From: Psilocybe azurescens
Lineage: Eukaryota; Basidiomycota; Agaricomycetes; Agaricales; Agrocybaceae
Assembly: GCA_023853785.1 (NCBI GenBank)
Contig: JAJIRX010001082.1
Coordinates: 1 to 29,716, forward strand
Length of the DNA stretch: 29,716 nt
Reading direction: 5' to 3'
The notes under the pieces: generated by a model
The model's input: the letters and a program-made list of their open reading frames with translations, nothing else
Databases searched by the model: none
Told to the model about the DNA's origin: nothing
Translations under genes and position numbers: made by a program
Part shown: in pieces, positions 11,089 to 21,591 of the stretch
Position numbering within the stretch: position 1 is the first letter of the stretch
Layout: the number at the start of each line of letters is the position of its first letter

Positions 11089-13149
11089 GGGTGTCGAGTT
11101 CCGCAGGTGTTAGGCGGCGAGCATGGATAGCTGGCTATGCTGGTTATTTATGTTCATGGCGTTGAAGTATTGCGCCGTGGCTGCCCCCACCCCCATGTCC
11201 GCTTCCGTGTCCGCGTCGAGGCTCGAGTCTGTGTTTGCATCCACCCCCAGCCCCGATTTCGCGCATACTCTACATCCACCTTCACCTTCACCTTCACCCC
11301 TTATCCGCGTTCATCTGATTTATCTCCGACTTGTGCTACTACTGCCCACTGCCCAAAACGTCACCGACGGCCACCACTAACAATACCGATACCACCGACA
11401 CCACTACCACCACCACTTCCAATATCAATATCGATACCACGGCTGTATCACCGCTGATACCACCTCCACCTTTACCACCTTTACCACCTTTACCACCACG
11501 CCCACGCTGCTCTAACAAGTCGCGATGTCCAATAGCACCGACCACCGACCACCATCGCCATCGCCATAGCCATCACACGCGTATGCGTATGCGCGGGGTC
11601 ATGGCTAGATCTAGTTGAATCCGACTCTGGCTCTGGCTCTTATTCATATTCCTCTATGTAACCGCAACGACGGCCCTCGTACTCATACTCATACTCATAC
11701 TCATACACGCACGCTCTCTCTTCCCTATCTATCTATCATCCTCGCCCCTTGATTGTATTCAACGATGATCATGATCAGAACACTCAAAAAATGCAGTCGA
11801 CGCTGTTTGTCGCACTGCAGTCTCTTGCGACACACAGGCATAACATACCCTACCCAATCGGCCTATACCTTCCTCTTCCGCTTCCTCTTATCTAGCCTTG
11901 ACCTTGATACGCGATACCAATGTTACATTTTGCTGGTTTTGTTGCTATTTCTATTTCGTACTCTTTCTTGACGATCCACTGACTTACCCGCCCACATCGC
12001 CTCTCACCACACCATACCACACCATCTCTCATCTCGTTTCATTACATCTCATCACATCTCATTGCACATCCGCTCATCACACCACATCTCCTCATCCCAC
12101 CTCATTGTGTTTCGCTCATCACACCTGAACTTATCGCATCACATCTTATCCTTATCGTAGCATACCGCACCGTAGTACATACCACATGAACTCCGATTTT
12201 TATTTTGTTTTGTTTCGTTCTTTTCTACCCCATCCTTGAAATGACAATCTACAATCTAGCGAACAGAAGGAAGGAATAAAGATAAGAGCGATCTACCGCC
12301 GCTCCCGCTCCGAGTACGCTTTTGTTTTGTTTTGTTTAGGCTCTGAGGTCCCAGGGTGCTGCACGCCCCCATGCATTGGATGTACATGAGACTTGTCAAT
12401 AAGTTGTAGAGAAGGAGAAGCTAGCTTGGGCTATCAGATGTCACTCAGATTCAGAGTCAATGCCGCTGCGCGGTATCCGCCGATCTACCCACAGTGACAA
12501 GGCTGTTCGCCAGTGTAGTCCTAATCTATGTGATATTTTAATTATAGTGTCCGCCGTGCCGGTCCCCGTGTATTCATGAAATACGTATCTGAGTATACGT
12601 ATAAGCGCCGAGGCACTGGTACTGTGCGTTTGAGGAAATCACAAGCAAAAGATGGAACTAAATGTGTATTTGTAGTCTAAAAGCTGGGAGGGTTATGGAG
12701 ACACCTTGATCATGGGAAGATGAGCAACGGGGTAACAGGGGAATGGGAAATGGGAAATGGCCTTGGGCTTACATTCTGGGTCTGTTAGCTATGTATACAT
12801 ATGTATATTTGATCCCTTGGGGATGAAACTGCACTCACTCGGAGCGGGGGAAAGGATATAATGTGTGATATGCCAGAGATTTGGAGACCTGTGCTTCCTT
12901 CAATATAAGTATCCGAAGCGGAGGAGTGTGTAGCAAGACACGACAGATCTGAGCGTCGATCAAGCGTACAGAAAAATATACGCAACTCAAGCTGAAGTGC
13001 TGAAGAATTGTCTGGTCACTCTAGAGTGGATGAACCAGGACGAGGCGGGAAGGACGATAATTAGCCGGTACCTCAGACTCCAGAGCGCCCGATGGAAGGC
13101 TGAAGCAAAGCGAGCGGCTTTCCGTAGCCTCCGTCTCACCTCCAATGTA
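11089..13149. other. Long repeat-rich 3' region of gene A, duplicated at 21592-23650
   Basis: No confident gene. Short tandem runs are frequent: ccttcacctt repeats near 11278-11300, a tttaccacc unit repeated three times near 11470-11496, catcgccat near 11550-11565, an actcat unit repeated several times near 11679-11705, and catctc/tcatctc runs from about 12020 to 12130. Almost the whole stretch has a close counterpart in the second unit. A minus-strand open frame (12785-12985, with DTYIEGSTGLQISGISHI) is also present in the second unit, but the differences I can see mostly change amino acids, so it is probably not selected as a protein. Confidence 0.6.
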
Positions 13150-13644
13150 GAGGAACCGTTGTAATAACAAGAACAAGAACGGGGTCACTATTTAGAAACA
13201 ACAAGTGCGCGACAAAAAGGGAACACAGTAGGTTGTGTTTGGCGTTATTGTGGGTGGGTGATCTAGATCTAATCTAATCCGACCACACACGCACGACCGC
13301 AGAGTCCCTTTCACTTCGAGAGAATTAACGCCGGAACATTGAGCATAGATAAACACGTAGCATTATTGTAGCAATCCCGTACGAAGGAGTTGTACATCAG
13401 CGTTCTGTACCATTTGAGCTTCAAAATGGAAGAAATATTGTCTGCAAAAACTTCTTCAGCTCGTGCGAATTGTAAAATTTGTCGAGAGAATTTGTTTTTA
13501 CCTCTCCGGGAAGGTGGGCTGAGTCATTCGATGGATGACCTTGCATAGGATCAGCATTATCGGGAAATTTGGCTTTCGAGCTCTGCCGAGTCGCTCCAGG
13601 GTAGCCCTTGGTCCATGGGAGTGGGGGATCTCGGGTCTAGAGAA
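13150..13644. repeat. 3' flank of NACHT copy 2
   Basis: On the minus strand this follows the conserved ISV-TAA end of copy 2 and resembles 5055-5577 and the flank of copy 3. It contains the reverse complements of the gttcttgttcttgtt run and of the attagattagat run. Its right neighbour is the 3' region of gene A, whereas copy 1's flank leads into the F-box gene. The same flank therefore sits in two different contexts. Confidence 0.6.
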
Positions 13645-16600
13645 TTATACGGAAATGCTCTGTGGAATACAAATATTCAAGTTTGGTCCGTCGTCGTTGC
13701 TCAAATTGCTCCCTTCCATTTTCTAGAGTATGTCGGCCATAACAGGAGTCGGCCTTGTATGCCACTCTTTTTCCAGACAATTAAGCATTTCATGCTGCGA
13801 AGAATTGTATTATTCATACAAGGTGACAACAGTAATCTACGTTGTAGTAGCGAGTTGTGGCCATCTTGGACGAGTTGTGTGGATTAAATTAGATTGCTAT
13901 AGATAGTATCAGCTGATGTGTACGATTTGTGTGCTAGAGCGCTTTCGCAGTGAGACGAAGAACGCACCTTGCTTGAACATTAGTGCTATTATTATCATCA
14001 TCTCTGGAACCATTAACACGCTCTTCAACTAGTGAAGCGAGCCACCCCATGAGCCCAGCAAGCTCTTCAAGCGATACAGATGAGCGATCGTATTTCTGCG
14101 TCATAAGCACGCGTCAGCGAAAGTAACGGAATGTAAGGCGTATCATAAGGGCATACTGATAATAATATATAAATCCCAGAGTAGAATCCTGAAGGTGGAT
14201 GCCATGGCGTGGAATTTGTGATGGACAGAAAATGTAATGCACGGAGTGCAGCCAGATTTTGTTGAGTTGGGTATGCGTAGGGTACACAGTCGCCAAAATA
14301 TGATTTTAAGGAAGGTTCCAGGGAGAATGGACGGAAGTTTGAATGCAGCTGTTCATATCGATGCTTGACCTCCCAATTAAGCAGATATGCAGCCATATGA
14401 GGAAACCAGCTTGAGCGCTCAATAACCGAGTTGATTCCTTGGGAGACATTCTCTGAATGGCGACCGAAGAACTGATCCTGAAATTTTTGGAGATGCGAAG
14501 ACCATTGTGAATAAGTATCACCTTCATGCGGATATTCAAGCATTTTCACGATGGTATCTACATTGTTGTCGGACGGTTGTATCAAATGTAGCTTAGCGCC
14601 TAGGGTGCAGTCTTGAACTTGAATGACAATGAGTTCCGTGAGATACCGACAGCTCTGCAAAGAAGGTAAAATTATCCGATGATAGATTCCAGTTACTGCC
14701 TGTGACATTCTGTCCGGGAGACCTGTGTCGTACTCTGCAATCAGCAATATCATCACAGGATCACCCTATAGGAATGATCATTATACAAGAAAGTTAGTGC
14801 TATATGATCGCGAAAAGACATAAATATATACGTGCCAGTATGTCGTGTATCCAGCGCATTGCATCTAATGCAAAATCATTTGGCCGCATGCCCTTGTCAG
14901 CCTTGTCTATACAAAATATGTTCCACAACCTGGGATCAAGCAAAAGTGTCAAAAACAATCGTCCCCGTTCATCGGAGAGAAAAGCCTTTGTCCTTGATCT
15001 CCCTTTTCTGCTATCCATTAAGAAGTTACGAGGAATCGACAATCTTGTGACAACCTCAGTATGGGGTAGCAAGTTCGGGCTTGATTGGGAAGAAATATGT
15101 GTAAATAACGTATGTATCACAGCAGTAAAAACTTACGCATTTGGGTTTCGGGCACGCTTTATGGTATCATTACCCAATAGAGTCAAGCAAAGACACATGA
15201 GTCGCATCGATTGCCTGATCCATTGAGAAACCAATTCTTCGTCCTCGCTTTCGAAAATGTACCTCTGGAGCATGCCTAGAGTTTTAATTTCCGCACGAAT
15301 AAAACCTGAACACCGCTCGTGCCATCGAACAAACAGGCAGCAATGCTGTATTTCGCTTGACAGGTTCACTTCGGGAAGGCGATTCATTTCGTCAATGCTC
15401 GATATCCCATATGACGCGTAGCATACTAGTGGGGTAATGCTGAACATATCATTTTTGCGAGATAATGTATGATTCGGCGCACAGCGAGGTCCACAGTCAC
15501 CCAATTATAGAATAGCGTTGAACGGAATTCTACCAACCTGGGCCAAAATATGTCCAGATATTGCAGTAAATATGAACCGTATAGAATATTTGTCGAATCG
15601 GAAGCAATGAATGCTTTGAACTTCAAGTCGAGCTCTTCGCAATGAGCATCTAAAGTGGGATTAGCGCACAGATTGCTCGGTGGCTCCGGTAGGCTGTGCA
15701 ACAAGTGCTGCAGAGACTTTATGCTTATAGTGCTGTTGGTGTGTTCGATAAAAACAGTTAGTATAAATTCCAGACAAAGCGAATGAGCTTACTAGGTCCT
15801 ATGTTGTTCAACTTCGGGCTTCTGCTCTAAAGCATCCCCAATCAGCTGGAAAATAGTAACCAGGAACTGCTCAGCAATTGCGTCCACATCGACAAAATAT
15901 TGTCCCGAGCGAGGTTCATTCTCGAGAAATTCCCGAAATGATAAATGATAGAACTTTATTTTTGTTTCCTCTGGACAGCCACGCGGGCCATAAATCACTT
16001 TAAAAACTTCTTCGGCTTCAAACTCGACCCGTTCTACCTCAATGAGCGAGTTGAGAGCGTCTAAAATGATAGATATCACTCCACCATCAACTCCGAGAAT
16101 AATCTCTATTGCTTGAACTGTCAAGTCGAGAATAATGCCGCCAAGAACTAGTTTCAGTGCTGCTCGATGAGTATCTGGGACACGCGATAGAATTGCGGCA
16201 TATAGGGCATCGAGGGTTGAGAACGCAGAAGCACGATGAGGGTCAGCCGTGGTCAATATCCGGAGCTGTTCTCGAGGGTCACAGAAGTCGGACGAGTGAG
16301 ACCAACAAACTTGATGATGGTGGATGCATAGATAAACTGGCCGGAAGCTTCTTCAACGAAACGTTTGACAATGCGTGTGGGTGGCCACGGCTGCACCACA
16401 GACGACATGATGCGGCTGTATTTGTTGCAAATCTCGGCGAATTCAGCGACAAGATATCTTTCGATATCGCCGTCCGCATCTCCGATCTGATTGAGTGATA
16501 TGGGAAGTGTAAGATTGTGCATATCCTCTACTTCAAATGCATCCCGGATCCAATATTCGGGACGGCTGGCAATAAGGAATCGAAGGGGTAATTTATGATG

Positions 16601-17306
16601 ACGGATATGATAGGATATGAGAGAAAGGATGTTCTTCTGAGTAGTGGAATCCACGCATTCATCCAGACCGTCTATAATAATAGTAGGCGTATGGGACGAC
16701 CAGTTCGATACTTGTAAGAGAGGGTCAACGATAAGAGCCTTGATTTGAATTTCCATGGATCTCGTAGGAAGCATGGGATCTTTGAACAATGTATCGTTTA
16801 TGAAGGGCAGTAGGGTGGGGTATTGGACTGCAAGCTGATAGGCGAGCGTCGAGAAGAGTTTGTTGCCATCTCCACGACCCATGTTATCTCCGGCGGCAAA
16901 GAAAAAGCTTCCGGCATATTGACTTTGATATAACCGCCAGAGAAGCTCTGCGATGGACTGTGCGATAGCGGATTTTCCGGATCCTGGAGGGCCGTACAGC
17001 CATACGACACTATGGTCGGGAGCAGGGTCGATAATCCAGTCCGTTATAGTCTTGAGTGCATTTTCTCGTGTCCCAGGATGACACTTTGCAGGTGGGAATC
17101 GTGCAGAGGAATCGAACATTGCTCCAGATGCAATATGCTGGGCAAGAGCATGTAGTCCTGTTATGAACATGCAAATAAATTGTACACCGTGTGTTTTGCA
17201 TAAAATAGTTCTTACCAGTGTCCCGGTGTACGTTGTTGTGATAATCGCCTTGGACGTTTACTAAATGACCGCCATTGATCATGAAGTTACTACGCTTTGG
17301 GAACAT
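13645..17306 (-). pseudogene. NACHT-domain NTPase (NLR-like), copy 2, frameshifted
   Basis: This has the same family and exon plan as copy 1. Exon 1 (17306-17216) encodes MFPKRSNFMINGGHLVNVQG, and a 58-nt intron follows. Exon 2 (17157-15793) carries Walker A as GPPGSGKS (Pro for the Ala of the other copies) and Walker B as TIIIDGLDEC. It also has IASRPEYW and the post-NACHT motif FYHLSFREFLENEPRSGQYF. Two extra bases near 16301-16306 break the frame after KFVG. Exon 3 (15732-15137) loses a base at about 15455-15462, after HYLA. Exons 4 (15079-14836), 5 (14765-14157) and 6 (from 14095) are open. Exon 4 ends at a GC rather than a GT donor. Exon 6 reads KYDRSSVSLEELAGL and meets a TAG at 13934. 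The C-terminal phrase shared with copy 1 (IPxxISV, TAA at 13645) lies beyond an extra segment. At least two frameshifts make a full-length product unlikely. Confidence 0.85.
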
Positions 17307-17960
17307 TTAACTGCTAGAATGGTGAGGCCCGGGGTTGAGGATAAAGTAAGAGGAGTAGTTAAAGCAGCTTTCAATCACTGTATGTGTCAAATAGATTGCG
17401 TCCAATGAGAAGAAAGGAACAAGGTAAAATTCAGAAAGACAAAGGGGGCAAATGATTGGAGACTGGTGGGTATTATAGTGGACTCAACGTTCCCACTCAC
17501 ACAGCCTTGTGGCAGTACAAATGTCTCTACAAGAATAGAACCAAATACCACAGCTACCAGCATGTCTGTCAAAGGAGGCTTCCTTGTACAGATCGGCTTC
17601 AAGTAGCTGTACGCCTGAAATACATTGCACTTATGCCGTATATAGGCCGGGACAGTGTCAGCCGGCTTATACAAGGATGCACTGCCATTAAGCTATGCAT
17701 ATTCAGGATGGGCAGCAAGCAGGTAAGGACAAAGAAGAAAACGATAACAGACAAAGCGAACACCGAATGATGATTTGAGTCAAGTGAGAGCTATGAGCAA
17801 TCAATACCAATGACATGACAGACCAAAAGGCTAAGGCGATCAGTGGGTGCCCTCGGGCGCTAAGATCGTTGGAGAGTATAGACAGAGAAACTGCGGGCAA
17901 CTTTGAACTGTTTGCATTGCTTCGAACTGTTTGCACTGCTTCAAACTTTTTGCACTGAAC
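17307..17960 (-). promoter_or_regulatory. Upstream flank and presumed promoter of NACHT copy 2
   Basis: Read on the minus strand, this matches the 5' flank of copy 1 (about 950-1600), including the segment containing ctgtggtatttggttctatt. Copy 3 lacks it entirely. Conservation between two pseudogenes most simply reflects shared ancestry, but this is where the NACHT promoter should be. No defined binding site can be named. Confidence 0.5.
17903..17959. repeat. Three tandem 19-bp units
   Basis: Three consecutive near-identical 19-bp units are seen: ttgaactgtttgcattgct, tcgaactgtttgcactgct, and a more diverged tcaaactttttgcactgaa. They lie at the outer edge of the copy 2 upstream flank. The copy 1 flank has a degenerate counterpart near 990-1030. 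Confidence 0.7.
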
Positions 17961-18197
17961 TGGAACGCTCCCTTCAAAGATAAAGAGCTAGCCTCTGTTG
18001 CCACAATCAATGACATGCTTCCAGACACGTTTCGGAGACGATTCAAGACCGGGTTAGCATCCCTGTTTTCATCCGAGTTCTGGCTCAGAATTGGGTGCCA
18101 AAAACTGGCTCTAGGTTCGATCTCCCCATTTTGAACAGGATAGATGACCCATTTATCCATCCTTTTTCTATCACTTTGTAGTCCCTTACCTATAGAC

Positions 18198-19308
18198 ATA
18201 TGGCGTGATTTCTGCACATTTATTTTCGAGCTCAGATAATTTCCATGAGCTCCCTGTTTTAAGCACTTATATGTCATTTCGAGTACCTGAAGACATCACC
18301 AGATTATGGCTCGGAATATTATTGGGAGAGCTGATCTTCGTGTAAGAGCTACACCTTTTAAAGTGAAACCTGAGAGCCACTTTCAGAGCAATCCTCATGT
18401 CGTGTACCAAGAGCCTTCGTTGTATAATAGCGAGATTCTTTCTCCTAATGTAGTGAGCTTTTTTTCGGCTGAGTGCAACTTTTCCGAGAGCTTTTTCAGA
18501 CATGGATTTTGTATGATCCCATCGAAGTTCAGTTTATAATACTGTACGACTATAGTCTCCGCAGTGTTACAGCTTACTATGAGCAATTTCCTACTTCACC
18601 TGAGTGCAGGTGACATTTACAGATTAAAATGAATGTATTATAAGAAAGATAGCCATAGAATGAATGTGCTACGTGGTGAACTAAGACAAGATTGCAGTGA
18701 ATGTAAAGTGTGTGTAACATGAAAAATGAGCGATGGTGAAGAACTATGATTGCTATGTAAAGAGGTATGCAAGTGCAGTAAACGTGGTGATGAGAAAGTC
18801 CAATATGAAAGAGAATTATGTACAGCGAAGTGTCCAGATGACATGAATAGATCATTAGCCAAATTAGCCTGATTCAGGTAGCATTACATTACAGTAGATG
18901 TCTTCCTGTTGTAAATGTCTTTATGACCTTATTTTCTTACAATACCATCACATTCATTGTAATTTTCAAACCGTAATTCTTTCCGGGTGAAGCAGAACCT
19001 AAATTCTCACTGAAAAGGCTCTCGGAAAAGTTGCGCTCAACCGAAAAAAGCTCACAACATTAGGAGAAAGAATTTCGCTATTATACAACGAAGGCACTTG
19101 GTACACGACATGAGGATCGCTCTGAAAGTGGCTCTCAGGTCTCACTTTAAAAGGAGTAGCTCTTACACGAAGATCAGCTCTCCCAGTAAGATTCCGAGCC
19201 ATAATCTGGTGATGTCTTCAGGTACTCGAAATGACATATAAGTGCTTAAAATAGGTAGCTCACGGAAAGTATCTGAGCTCGATAATAAATGCGCAGAAAT
19301 CACACCAT
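18198..19308. mobile_element. Foldback-like element with ~300 bp inverted arms
   Basis: The left arm (18198-18499) and the right arm (19010-19308) are close reverse complements, with only scattered mismatches. They are separated by about 510 bp of AT-rich DNA. Both arms carry the same short open frame in opposite directions, starting MARN and containing GRADLRVRATPFKV and PSLYNSEILSPNVVSFF. This frame is at 18306-18539 (+) and 19202-18999 (-). The differences between the two mostly change amino acids, so a functional protein is doubtful. Long terminal inverted repeats around a non-coding core fit a non-autonomous foldback or MITE-like DNA element, or a secondary inverted duplication. I could not identify a target-site duplication or a transposase. 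Confidence 0.65.
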
Positions 19309-20369
19309 AATAGATATGTTTACCTAGACCTCAGCTTATCTCTCTGAATTTCAAAATACATGTCAAATAAAATTTTCACATATATCCATCGTCCTTAGCA
19401 CTGACAACAGCTTACTTTGTGGTCTAACCCCGGGAGTCCTCTCTATAGATGATTCCACGGCGAACAGAACGCCAGCAATGGTCGAAAAACCTAATGAAGA
19501 CCTTTTTCCAATTTTGCAAGTTGGGTCACAGTTGGTACTTTCGTTCCTGAAGTTGTGGCTGCAAGTGCATCAGTCACGTACTGTGTAGAAGTTTACATAA
19601 TTAGATTTAACAAGAATTAAATTAAGTACTATATAGATATCATAAGGAGGAGCCCCAAATGACTCGAGAATCGAGTCAAAGAAAACAGTTTTCATGTACG
19701 TTCGGCCTAAACCAGTGACCGCTCCCTTGAACCCTCGTTAGAGGACCGGTTTATCTGAGTTTAAAATGGGGGTAGCGACTATGATCGAAAAGCTGTCAGA
19801 TGTCTGATGGAATGTACAGATAAGGCAAGCGTTCGTCCCTATTTGGATGTGAGGAATGAGTTTGGGCAGACAGACTGAGTGTTTATTGAGGAATGTTGGG
19901 ATGCGCATTAGAATGGAGAGAGGCTGAGATTGTATCAAAGACTAATATATAACATAGTTTTATGAGTACATGCGATTTAGAGGCAGTCTAGTCAAGAAAT
20001 GAGCCACACAAGAGCCAAAATATCTACAGCCTTGGACTATTTTGAATATCTGCACGGATATCCTTGAGATTATGTACATTCAGGTGGTTTAAAACCTTCA
20101 TAAATTAATTCTAGAGGAGAGTCAAGCATGAAGAGGACAGAGACGCGCCTCAGTCGCGTCGTGGATGTGTCCAAGTCGCGTCAACGAGGTATGCAAGGAA
20201 TTTTCAAAATGTATTTTTAGCCCGATTCACGTCCAAATATGGACGAGTCCCAATTGGGCCTTTCTGCACATTCTTCGACAATTTTTCGATCATAGTCCTC
20301 CATTGCTTTGCGACCTCTTTCTCCAGCTAGTCACGAGTCTAGGAATAACCGCAAATTGACCAAAACATG
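19309..20369. other. AT-rich spacer with no recognised gene
   Basis: Several short open frames occur on both strands, none with recognisable domains. The stretch separates the foldback element from the start of the second duplicated unit. Nothing else could be supported. Confidence 0.5.
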
Positions 20370-20439
20370 AAACGAAACTGCCCTGTAAAGACGACGACGG
20401 ACCGCGCAATGGTCTCTAATACTTACTGGATCCTCATAG

Positions 20440-21591
20440 GTCCTCTCCAAGCGCGTATGTGGTCGACCACCAGCGGATGAAGAGGCGGATGTCGCATATC
20501 GTGCGGTCGAAAGGGGAGCCAGTCTTCTGCAACCTCCTTCCCCTTCCCTCTTTCCCTCCTTCTTTCTGTCCTTCCTCCTTCTCCTTCTCTTCCCCTCCCC
20601 TACTCCCCTGCTTCTTTGTTTTCCCTTACCCCCGTTTCCCCACATCCTTCCTAATGAGCACACAACTAACATTTCCCCTCCCTCTCAGAGATAAAAGTAA
20701 AATGGTCAACGTAACATCCCACCTCTCGTTCAACTTACACAACAAAACCTCAAATCCTCCTCGCTCTCCGCGATGGACGTGTTAACCTCCGCTTCCGCCT
20801 CTTCCTCCTACATCGCGGTCGGCGTCCGCATCAACGTCGCGCTCTGCGCGGAAGTTGAAGTTGAATCGGCCGTCGCTCAATTTCACGCCGTATACCTCCT
20901 ATCCTGGGACAGGGTTTGGGGAATGTGCAGGGGCATGTGGGTGCGCCGCTGACGGGCAGGAGCGGCGCGGTCGTCGTCCCTGTATCAGGACACGGAGCAG
21001 GACCAGGACCAGGAGGACCATCCCGGTCATCCTCTCTTGCATCCCGCGAGATGTCTCTGCATGACCACGAACACGAACATGAACACGAGGAGAGGGACAG
21101 GTGGGGCAGGAGGACACCGATTCTGAATGTGCGTCTCGTGCAGGGCGTGCCGTTTATCCCTGCTGCTACTGCGGTACCGCAGGCAAAAAGAAGGGAGTGG
21201 TGAGGGCGGCGGGTCTAGGCGGGGGCATGCGAAGCGGAAGGACGTCGGTGTCGATGTCGATATCGATGATCAAGCTCAAGCTCGAGTTCGAGCTAATGAC
21301 ACAGAAGAAGTAGAGGAAAGAGCAGCCCAAGCGGCTCAGCGGCTCCGCAATCCTCACCCAACGTCCTCCTCTCCTCCATCCCACTCCCGCTCCGCCCATT
21401 CCTCGTTATCGGCCTCTTCGTCGGAGCCTTCACTCCGCTCTCCATCTCCATCTCCTTTCGTGCCTAGAACGGAGGCCGATGCACATGCAGCCACACACCC
21501 AACACTTCGCGTCTCGGCCGCATCGCCGACTGGTGTGGGCGGATTCAAGTTGCGGGATGCGGGGCCGCTGGTTGTTAGCTGGGGCGATTGA
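20440..21591 (+). pseudogene. Truncated second copy of gene A
   Basis: Exon 3 starts after an AG at 20439, and the phrase YVVDHQRMKRRMSHIVRSK is retained, but exons 1 and 2 and the promoter are absent. The intron 3 donor (GTGAGT in gene A) is changed to GGAGCC. Exon 4 starts with KMVNVTSHLSFNL but loses a base after the NNK-like segment at about 20743. It gains a G at about 20918-20921 and shifts frame again near 21180. The late part still reads DAGPLVVSWGD to a TGA at 21591. Between the two copies the phrase NVQGHVGAPLTG is in frame with the C-terminus only here, which helps locate the disputed frame change in gene A. This copy is very unlikely to make a functional protein. Confidence 0.85.

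Larger units (their letters stand above)
9908..17330. repeat. Direct segmental duplication, unit 1
   Basis: This unit holds the end of intron 2, exons 3 and 4 of gene A, the 3' region, and NACHT copy 2 on the minus strand. It pairs with 20370-28440 in the same order and orientation, offset by about 10.46 kb. The left edge falls inside gene A intron 2: a shared gacgacgac motif occurs at about 9920 and 20391. Similarity is plain by eye over almost all of its length. Confidence 0.8.

Noticed and set aside
12785..12985. Minus-strand open frame conserved in both units (also 23262-23636)
   Set aside because: Conservation is explained by the recent segmental duplication; the differences seen mostly change amino acids and the frame lengths differ.
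18078..18124. tRNA-like A box (tggctcagaattgg) and B box (ggttcgatctcc), possibly a tRNA gene or SINE head
   Set aside because: The boxes are closer together than in a tRNA, the B box is imperfect, and no cloverleaf with a 7-bp acceptor stem can be drawn; probably coincidence.
18306..18539. Small protein starting MARNIIGRADL encoded in both arms of the foldback element
   Set aside because: Substitutions between the arms are mainly amino-acid-changing and the frames end differently, so there is no sign of selection on a protein.
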